NCBI GenBank assembly: GCA_034509735.1
Contig: JACGWO010000001.1
Span: 27,531,966 to 27,595,965 of the forward strand
Origin: Sesamum alatum
Taxonomy: Eukaryota > Streptophyta > Magnoliopsida > Lamiales > Pedaliaceae
Direction: 5' to 3'
DNA: 64,000 bases
The translations under genes and the position numbers were made by a program. The notes under the pieces were generated by a model. That model did not search any database. It worked only from the letters and a program-made list of their open reading frames with translations, and was not told the DNA's origin. Shown here piece by piece: positions 56,468 through 64,000 of this stretch; the first letter of the stretch is position 1; the number at the start of each line of letters is the position of its first letter.

Positions 56468-59229
56468 CAGAATTAAAACTCGATCAAATGGGTGTAACCT
56501 TTGATCATTCCCGACCATTCAATGCAAATTAAAACGCAGAAATAAATATATAAACATGCGTTTAACGAAGTGCAAAGGATAAAATTAAAAAGCAAACAGA
56601 AAATTAAACACAAAAAATAACTTTTCTCGTTTTCTGTTCGGCTACTCGTGTTGACTCCTCCCTTTTTCCTGATTCGTTCACTTAGAGGGTTTAAGTATAG
56701 AACCCCTCTAAAGCTAGTGTACACACTGGGGAGATGGATGTAACCCTCTTGCTAGAAAGGATTAGATTCGTGGAAGAAACATACTTCAAAATAAACTATT
56801 AATTAGGGTATTCAGATTTTTGTTTGTTCTCAACTTGAATCTAATTCAAGGAAAACACATAGCATGGAAAAGAAGAAGAGATGGAATTTTCAAATTTTGT
56901 TTTTCTTGAGAAAACCATGAAATAATGGAGATGATTTGACAGAGAGCCAATGTGAAGAGTTAGTGGAGAGAGAGAGATACACTTATCCCTCGCACATACT
57001 AAAGTGTGTCGTGTGTATAAGGGAGGAGTTGTTTTGACTTGGTCTCAACCAAGTGGCGGCTAGGGTTTAGAATATTTGAACCGAAATTATTTTAATTTGT
57101 CCAACAAATTAAGTAAAGGTTAATAATTAATTTATCGAGTTTATTATTTAATTCAATTAAATAAATAGCCAATACAAAATTCATGTAAATATTTAATTTA
57201 ATCAAATAAATACACAAGTTCAAATATATACATAACTAGTACAAAATCCATGCCAAGACATGGGGAATATTTTCAATTTAGATTGTGAATATAATAATAA
57301 ATATATACTTCTAAAGTTAAACAAAAATTATCTACCTCTGTATATTAGTTCTAATAAAAATTATATAAATAATAAGTTTTCTTGAACTGAATGAGTTATC
57401 ATTAATTATTTAGAAAAATATCCATGCAATCGTAGATTCTTATATTTTTTTTAATCGCTTTGATCATAAATTGCTTATGTTATAGTATTGTTGGTGGAGT
57501 ATAGTCGCGGTTCATTTTATACATTTGATCTTTTATGAGTGTTAATACTTTGATATGAGCTGTTTAATTGATGTCTCCTTAGTTGCAGATAAAGACATAT
57601 CCTAAATTTCTCAACAACAATTTATTTTGTACTTTATTTTATTCATCAATAATCTAAAAAATATTTTATATTCCATGTGGCAAAATAGAGCTCATTGAGG
57701 TTGTCCACGTCTGTGCATACGTGGTGCTTAGGCAGATAGTCTCAATGATTCTGCTTTATTATATACAGGTTCATAAATCTAATTTATTAATCAAGCCCAA
57801 TCAATTAATTAGTCCAACTAATTAATTTAAGTCCATATCACTAATTAATGAATCCAATCCATTAATTATACAAGTCCATCTACTATTTAGTTATTGAATC
57901 CAATCCATTGATTAATTACCCTAAACCTATTTTAAATTAATTATCGAATTAATTTAAAAAGCTATGCTCAAGATTCAATTAATCCAATCAATTAAATTTT
58001 TTGGCCATCCATCCAATGGACTATCCCAAATAAATGATAGAGTCATTTAATTTTCTCCATGAATTAATTTAATCCAATTAAAATTTAATTCTTTTCTCTC
58101 GGATCTAAGTCTAAATTAATTCCATCACTTCTACAGTGATTTCTGTGTGACTCTTTAGATTCACCCTCATCTAAACTTGGGCTTTTATCCTACACAATTA
58201 ATTAAATCTAATTTAATTAATTATATCTAATTAACCAATAACCAAAAAAGTCCATTACCAATGGTGACTGTCTAGCAATGGTCCATGGTACTAGAGACTA
58301 GATGAATGTTGGCATGAACATTTAGGCTCCAAGTTTCATACAGGTACGAACCCTTTTGTCAACCGTCTCCCGGCCTTAATTTAGGACATGAAATTGGGCA
58401 TCGATTTTCATCCTTGAATAGGCAACTATATTTCATACTCGATATATGTTTGCTCAATTGATTCAATCAAGGGAACCTATCTCTAATTGATTAATCGCTT
58501 TGGCCAAAGATTTTGAGAGTCTAAACTATCTCAGAGCGCATATGAGAATTACTGCCAAATACTGACAGGGGACAAATTTTCTCTTGGAATCCACCATTCT
58601 CACTACATACCCTACTGTACTGGACAAAGCTTATGATTACCATATCTCGCGATATAGTCACCGGTCGCCAGATCTAAAATACAGTCTTGATATGTAAGCG
58701 ACTACCATGATTCTTCAAGTCCGAGGACTAATTCTATATTATTGGAACCAGGAATTCTAGTCATACAACTAAGCAAGGCTTTCATATGACGATTCTAGCG
58801 GGTCAGTTTAGTTAGTCGACTACCTTGCCAACCAACCCACTAAAATTGCATAGATGACCTACGTCTGTCACTGATGAAACTTGACACTCACCCAGTGAAT
58901 GCAATACTTAGTGCAAGTCTCTATAGGACTCTCGATGCCTAGTCTTGAGGTCCTAGACTTTTGGAACATTTTAGACCGACCCTTAGAAGATGGTTTCATA
59001 GCCGTCAATTTATGTGCAACCCAACTCAAGGGCACAACAAACAATAATTCTATGAGCATTTGTTGTGACGTTAAAATACCGTATAACGTGTGGGTAGTGA
59101 GCACAACAAACAGTAATTCTATAGATGAAATACTCACTCTATTCATCGTGTCCATATTACTTGAATAAAGATCGATGAACAATTCCAGAACTGCGAAATC
59201 AATTGGCTTTCTAGTCACCTATTCTAATA
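56468..59229 (-). repeat. Antisense Ty1/copia LTR (LTR-E), with an insertion
   Basis: The region from about 57775 to 59229 aligns with the other antisense LTRs (GGTCCATGGTACTAGAGACTAG near 58278) and ends CACCTATTCTAATA at 59229. The left part, 56468-57225, is less clear; AAACGCAG...GCGTTTAACG near 56535 recalls the copia B LTR end. A Helitron-like repeat lies at 57226-57773. No copia body follows, so it may be a solo LTR. Frames at 58868-59218 are repeat sequence. Confidence 0.65.
57226..57773. mobile_element. Helitron-like or unclassified non-autonomous repeat, copy 1
   Basis: Begins near AGTACAAAATCCATGCCAAG and ends TTTATTATATACAG, shortly after a small hairpin CCACGTCTGTGCATACGTGG (57705-57724). 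Its start and last 100 bp resemble a second copy in the LysM intron. LTR sequence lies on both sides. The terminal hairpin and lack of inverted repeats suggest a Helitron, but the ends are not fixed. Confidence 0.4.
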
Positions 59230-60279
59230 TCAAGTTGTTACAGAAACTGCCCAAAAATGTTCAAATTTTTCTGCTGTTACAGAAGTAGTTTAACATGCAG
59301 GTTTGAAATGTTCAATAGTTTCCAAACTGGTTTGCAAAAAATATTTTTCAGGTAAATTCAAATGTTTTTGCTGCAAAAAGATATATCCTAAGACGTTCGC
59401 CGTAATGCTCTAAGACAGGGCCGGGCGGGCAGTCTGCGGTAACGACGTGTGTGTGGGGTTTCCCCATGTTCAATCTAGTCTTCAGTAATACTTCAAACTT
59501 TAAATGAACTTTATACTTGATATGAGGAGTTCAATTTAACCATGAAATTTCAATGTTGGACAACAAGTTAGAGTTATTTGTAACTCGAACACTGCATCCC
59601 CTTATACACCAAAGTACATAATACATCCATTATTTTCTTGTGTGGGACAATTACTTCTTTATTCTTCTTATCAATCTAATCTATGGATTACCATCTAATT
59701 GACATCCAACTTTTAGATTAAAATTGTTGTTACAAATCAGCAATTGATCATCTCAATTACAATAGAAATCTAGGTGAATCTTTTACCGATTCTCATTAAT
59801 CAGTTCGTCAGAACATTCAACCTTGATCAACCATTAATAAGTTGGATAAAATATTTTGCATTTTTTCATCTTGTACGGAGAAAAGAACAACAATAATCAA
59901 ATTAGTTATTCTAAATGTAAGTCACATCGATATTTTTTGAGGCTATGTACAAATACACAAACACTCAATATTTTTTGTATAATTATAAATCTGTGCACTA
60001 TATGAGGGACTATTAGTATAATGTACCTCATGGTGTGTTTCTGTAAACTTTTGCCATTAAATAGGGAGTTTACTTGTATTTATAATAACAACCTCAAAGA
60101 ATATATTTATAAGTTTGCAAAAAACGACAAGTGTCCATATATTTGAACGCAGTCTCATGAAGGTATCAATGTAATTTATTCTTTGTTCCAATTAATACTA
60201 CAATGCAATCGTGAGTTTGGAGTGAATAATAATGAGCCGGCCGGCCGGTTTCCTCGAGGGAACCAACGATATCTTGTGT
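59230..60279. other. Upstream region of the LysM gene
   Basis: No gene. A short GC-rich island at about 59395-59465 stands out from AT-rich surroundings. Two CTGTTACAGAA-like words lie near 59235 and 59271. The self-complementary run GCCGGCCGGCCGG at 60236-60248 lies about 32 bp upstream of the TATA box. It probably holds the promoter of the LysM gene. Confidence 0.5.
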
Positions 60280-60287
60280 TATAAATA
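60280..60287 (+). promoter_or_regulatory. TATA box of the LysM gene
   Basis: TATAAATA, 56 nt upstream of the chosen ATG (60343). With plant spacing of about 30 bp, transcription would start near 60312-60320, giving a leader of about 25-30 nt. This argues against the upstream in-frame ATG at 60232, which precedes the TATA box. Confidence 0.6.
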
Positions 60288-60342
60288 TGACCCTGACCAT
60301 TTAACCATCATATTATCTCACAATAATTACAAGTTAGATCAA

Positions 60343-62328
60343 ATGGCTGACGGCAAAGCTACCATTTCTTTTGCTGTTTCACTTGTACTACTTTGTCTTC
60401 TTTTCATGCACTTTGCTGAAAGTCGAGTGCTTCCCAACTGTAAGACATTTTATCTTCTTACTCCATATTAGAGTCAATATACATACAAGAAAGTTGTATT
60501 TTTTGTCTCATAATTTAGATTCTGTATATTTTTAATCTTGTTACTTTATGTAATTTTTAAAAATAGTTTTATAATTTTAAAAATTTTGAGTTTCAGTCCT
60601 GTTATTAACTTTGATTAGAAAGTTGATCGAAAAAACCTACATGTAAGTCACGTGATCGTTTCCCTCCATTTTGAAAAGTTAACGGTCCCGTGTCTTTCAC
60701 GTGCATCAATTTTGTAATGGAAGTAATTCACAGGATGATTTGAAAATGAAATTATTTGCATGTTATAGGGTTATTTTCGATAATTTTATAAGTAATGGGA
60801 CTGAAAATATATTAATTTTAAGTTATGGGACAAAAAATATAATTTTTTTTATCCTCTAATATCAACATCTATAGATTGCATTGGGAAGATTTAATTATTT
60901 TATTAAAATCAGACTATACTTAATATGATTTCTCGAATTTGACAATATCGGCGTAATATTGTGCAACATATATATCAATCGACTATTCTCGTCGTTATTT
61001 TGGTATGTCTCTAATGTGGAGCCGTTGCATGGCAGATTGTTTGTAATTTGATTTACTAATATCCAATTATATTATGGTTTAATTACAATAAAGTTTCAAG
61101 ATAGATATATAGCTACTGTCATGATATCTCTCTACTTTTGAAATTATAAAAAAAAAAAAAAAAATTTCCTTCTAAACCTACAATGTTTAAATGCCATTTG
61201 TTATATCTGAAAATCTTGTAATATTTATAATTGGTACAATGTTAACGTTCTATTTTTATATATGTAGATGCTGATTATTATACAACAAAGCAAGTTAGTA
61301 CCCCTGCCAAGGCATAGAAGAATTATGATTTAAAAATATTAATAAAAAAATTATAAACAATTTAAATTATATAATATAGAAATGAGTGATTGATAAATAA
61401 TTAAAATTTAATATGATAATAATCAATAAAATTATTAATAGCTTTAACATAAATATGATTAATTATGTCTTTTATTAAAAAAAATCTATAAATCTCTTGG
61501 ATAAATAACAAAATATTATACACTTATCTAAATCAATAAAATAAAATAAACGACAATTAATCAAATAAAAACCTGATGCCCAAATATCTGGTAAACAACT
61601 AGCCATAAACTTATCTAAATTTAAGATTTTTTTTATATATAATGATTTGTTATATATATATATATATATATATATGCGTGTGTGTGGCAAAGAGAATGCA
61701 CTGAGTCAATCTAAATATGTGCTTACACGATGCTTACTTGAATGGCCTCAATATTCCTGTTTTATTATATATAGATTGGATAAATGTAATTTACCTAATG
61801 TGATATAAAAAATGAATAAAAAACTCCCCATGAAAAAATAATTAGCAATATACTCCCTTTGATCTTAAAATGAAGCAGATTATCCCCATGTGTTTTCCAT
61901 TGATATGGGGTAATTTGCTTCATTTTCAAAACACAGAGAGATAATTTGCTAATTATTTTTTCACAGGGGATTTTTACTCATTTCTTGTATCATTGGGGTA
62001 AATTGCATTTATCCCTATATATATTAAACGAGCAATGATAAATGTAAGATATTATGTTAATTTCGAGATTTTTGAACTTCAATTTATATATGTGCCTTTT
62101 CCATTTTACATTTTTGCAGCAAAGGTTATGGGTGGTTTGGGTGCTGATCAGCCAGAATCAGTTTTGATATGTGACCAGATTTATGGGGCAGAAGTTGGCG
62201 ATACATGCTTTAGCATCACTCAGGCTTTCAATCTCACTACAGATATTTTCAGTTCCATCAATCCCAATCTTAATTGCGACAAAATCTTTGTTGGTCAATG
62301 GCTTTGTCTGGATGGTTTCACTGTTTGA
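60343..62328 (+). CDS. Small secreted LysM-domain protein, two exons
   Basis: Predicted join 60343-60439 and 62120-62328, 101 residues. Exon 1 encodes a signal peptide (basic start, hydrophobic FAVSLVLLCLLFMHFA, likely cut near residues 26-27). The donor is T|GTAAGA at 60440; the acceptor is TTTTTGCAG ending at 62119; the reading phase matches (codon split T/CA). The mature part has one LysM domain (about residues 54-96: YGAEVGDTCFSITQAFNLTT, then INPNLNCDKIFVGQWLC) and four Cys (50, 62, 85, 95), probably two disulfides. It has no transmembrane or kinase part, so it is not a LysM receptor kinase but resembles the small extracellular single-LysM plant proteins. LysM domains bind N-acetylglucosamine polymers, so an apoplastic role at chitin or peptidoglycan is a reasonable but unproven guess. 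The intron (1,680 bp) is full of small transposons. A small extra exon near 61268 is possible. Confidence 0.82.
60495..60850. mobile_element. MITE-like inverted-repeat element in the LysM intron
   Basis: The left end TATTTTTTGTCTCATAATTTAG and the right end, inverted TATTTTTTGTCCCATAACTTA, form terminal inverted repeats. The GTCCCATAACTTA core is also in the Mutator-type MITE at 52323, so the two are probably related. Target duplication not resolved. Non-coding. Confidence 0.65.
61285..61776. mobile_element. Helitron-like or unclassified repeat, copy 2, in the LysM intron
   Basis: Starts near TTAGTACCCCTGCCAAGGCA and ends CTGTTTTATTATATATAG, resembling the start and last 100 bp of 57226-57773 (shared GTGGCAAA..., GTGCTTAC..., CTCAATATTCCTG). 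The middle is AT-rich and not obviously alignable. A (TA)n run of about 24 bp lies at 61650-61675. Confidence 0.4.
61778..62014. mobile_element. Full-length hairpin MITE in the LysM intron
   Basis: The 237 bp are nearly one inverted repeat: GGATAAATGTAATTTACC at the left pairs with GGTAAATTGCATTTATCC at the right, and pairing continues almost to the centre (around 61890-61910). In the pre-mRNA it could fold into a long hairpin. Target duplication not clear amid TATATA flanks. Its right end is 105 bp before the splice acceptor. Confidence 0.85.
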
Positions 62329-62540
62329 ATCAATTAAGCTGGGGAGAAGCTGGATTCAATTAAGCGAGGAGAAGCTGATTATTGATAAGGAACTTAGTTT
62401 CACGAATAAGACCTAACTTCCATTCTATATATTTTCCATCAATTTAGTGGTTAAGTTGGTGGAAGTTTTTTAATTAGCAAATAATTGAATGAAAGCTGGT
62501 CAATTAATTATCCAATTTGATGAAAATACATTGTTTATGT
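62329..62540 (+). other. Probable 3' untranslated region of the LysM gene
   Basis: Begins with a 26-bp tandem duplication (GA(A/T)TCAATTAAG...GAGAAGCTG at 62327 and 62353) directly at the stop codon. AATGAA-type words near 62487 could serve in polyadenylation. No other gene. Confidence 0.45.
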
Positions 62541-62900
62541 TTACGATGAAGAAATCCATCGTCATAAACTAAAATTTTCAACAGCTTTGTAGAAATCGCA
62601 ACCATTATGAAGCTATTACTCAATAAAAACCTAATATCAGACCATCCACAACCGAAATAAAAATGTTGATGCTATGGGTCCAACTAGGCCTGTCAATTGG
62701 TAGGGATCTACCCTACTCAGGCCCAGACCCCAAAGAAGCCCAATCAAAAAAATATTACCCAAACTCTACCTAATTTATTAAACCCAACTTAAGACCCATG
62801 GGTCTCTAAACCCGACTAGACCCGGAATTTTGGGTCGGGTTCGACCCAGACCCATTTTCTTCTCCTTTTTTTTTTCTCTTTTTTTTTAACTACTCAAACT
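62541..62900. repeat. Dispersed repeat shared with 31600-31930
   Basis: Shares GATGAAGAAATC...CATAAA, then the exact AGCTTTGTAGAAATCGCAAC (62583-62602), and the later TAGGCCTGTCAATTGG block with the copy near the copia D LTR. Contains GGGTCGGGTTCGACCCA, an imperfect palindrome, and long T/C tracts. Possibly hAT-derived. Confidence 0.5.
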
Positions 62901-63210
62901 AATGAATCAACAAACACAAAATTATCAAGTATTCTCAATTCTTACAACTTATCTGTATTCTGATTAAAGAAATCAAGCAAACATTGTAAGCATTCTACAT
63001 TATCAACAAACATATAAGAATCTTTTGGAATCCACCAAGACTCCACCGCCTCAACATACCACCATGACCCATCATTCTACATTCTACATTCTCAATTCTT
63101 ACAACATTCTACATTCTCAATTCTTTACACAAAAGGAAACCCATTACAGTTAAATTTCAAGAATAGATTGTCCGAGGGAAGTTAAACTTCAAGAACAAAT
63201 TGTCCACGGG
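62901..63210. repeat. AT-rich stretch with short local repeats
   Basis: CATTCTACATT and TTCTCAATTCTTACAAC units recur (about 62933, 62993, 63074-63125), a degenerate local tandem array. No gene seen. Confidence 0.55.
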
Positions 63211-63214
63211 ATGC

Positions 63215-63440
63215 TTACATCGTCAATTCCCGTAATGGCGAAGGCCCGGGTCCGGCATTTCGTTGAGGCCCTGATTCTTTACTAGGCGGATGGCGGCGGT
63301 GTGAGCACGAGGAGGCGACGACGATAGCGGCGAGGAGGGGCGGCGTGAGCGAAGAGGAGGCGGCGACGGTGTGAGGACGAGGCGGCGACGGCGGAGGTGG
63401 CGGGTTTTGAAGAGATTGAGAAAGTTTTACGCACAAAATC
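63215..63440. other. GC-rich, GGCGGCGACG-repeat-like tract
   Basis: Dense in GGCGG, GACGA and GAGGAGG words from about 63285 to 63410. Pro/Ser/Ala-rich frames on the minus strand (63215-63442, 63282-63491) arise from this composition. I see no signal for a gene. Confidence 0.5.
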
Positions 63441-63865
63441 ATTTATGAAATTAAAGCTGACTTCTGCTTTAATTGTGGACAGATTGGACATGAATTAATA
63501 CGTGTTGTTTTAGAATCGAACACGAAGTCACGCCACAAAATACAAGGAATTTTATGGAAGCTTCACAAGAGAACCAGTCTCAGAGGTAGAGTTGATACTT
63601 AATGGACTGTCATAAAAAACCGACAAAGGATTGCACCCGTGCGCTCAAGGAATTCAATGCTATCAAAGACAGTGAAAGGATGAGAAGCAACAACACAAAA
63701 CAACCAGTCTTTGATGTGGTGAAGTCCATAGGCATTGAACCAGAATCAAATCAGAACAAAAAAACAAAAAAAAAAAAAAAAAAGGCACAAACAAAATTTC
63801 GAAGCCGAAGGCTACTAACACCATTGAACTTCGAGCAACAGCTGCAGAGAAGACCCAATGAATGA
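63441..63865 (+). pseudogene. Possible LINE ORF1 scrap with damaged zinc knuckle
   Basis: Around 63456-63500 the plus strand reads KADFCFNCGQIGHELIRV, close to the CX2CX4HX4C knuckle of plant LINE ORF1 but without the last Cys. After a stop near 63601, an open stretch (63602-63865, 87 codons) is Lys/Asn/Gln-rich with an A-run at 63764-63782, like ORF1 C-terminal parts. Alternatively this is an unrelated chance frame. The remaining bases to 64000 show nothing I can identify. Confidence 0.35.
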
Positions 63866-64000
63866 ACCGATGATGGAAGAAGACACACGAGTGATATCAT
63901 GAGAAAGGGAAATCTCCCATCTTCCCTCATCAGTCCTAACAAGAAATCACGAAGACATAGCTTTCCAACACAATAACGCTCTTGCAAGTGCAACCTTAGT

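Noticed and set aside
60232..60342. Upstream in-frame ATG as start of the LysM protein
   Set aside because: It precedes the TATA box at 60280-60287, and starting there would bury the signal peptide behind 37 extra residues.
63215..63491. Pro/Ser/Ala-rich minus-strand frames as a possible gene
   Set aside because: Driven by a GGCGGCGACG-type low-complexity tract. No domain, no convincing start context or splice structure.

Overview
This is plant nuclear DNA, almost certainly from a eudicot. It is AT-rich, carries a spliceosomal intron, and is built mainly of plant-type retrotransposons (Ty1/copia and Ty3/gypsy with tRNA-iMet primer sites, an L1-type LINE) plus short DNA-transposon derivatives. 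The species cannot be named from the sequence. There is no operon structure, CRISPR array, tRNA or rRNA gene. I can support only one host gene: a small secreted LysM-domain protein at 60343-62328.

Layout, left half. Bases 1-617 look like the right end of a CACTA transposon that jumped into an antisense copia LTR (618-1928 and 4070-4331). That LTR was itself hit by a sense solo LTR (1929-4064). Next comes a three-level nest. The LTR of an old antisense copia element (copia C; 4332-4632 and 22565-23428, remains of its body at 23429-23482 and 25721-27542) was hit by a sense copia element (copia A, 4633-22559, target duplication CATGG). The 5' LTR of copia A was then hit by a chromodomain Ty3/gypsy element in antisense (4708-14397, target duplication TTAAT). 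The body of copia C also holds a solo LTR (23483-25715, duplication GATCA).

Middle. A truncated LTR (27543-28385) abuts a decayed antisense copia element of a different lineage (copia D, about 28440-31640). An antisense L1-type LINE follows (about 31980-49745). It is split by a solo LTR (36798-38731) and by a nearly complete antisense copia element (copia B, 38862-48792).

Right part. Fragments of a MULE and of a gypsy element lie at 49746-53796, with a textbook Mutator-type MITE at 52323-53065. Two more antisense copia LTRs (53797-55318 and 56468-59229) flank and contain a PIF/Harbinger-like element (55340-56464) and a Helitron-like repeat. The LysM gene comes next; its 1.68-kb intron is largely filled by three small transposon derivatives. 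The window ends in dispersed repeats and a possible LINE ORF1 scrap.

The window is therefore a transposon graveyard next to one small gene. Eleven copia LTRs with the same or a closely related 5' end are present, but only two near-complete bodies, so LTR-LTR recombination has removed many elements. No retroelement reading frame is intact as given, though the gypsy element is only a few single-base deletions and one stop codon away from open. I found no clearly new biological system. The best leads are the LysM gene, the single-base lesion pattern in the gypsy element, the GC-rich leader of copia A and a repeated leader motif in copia D.
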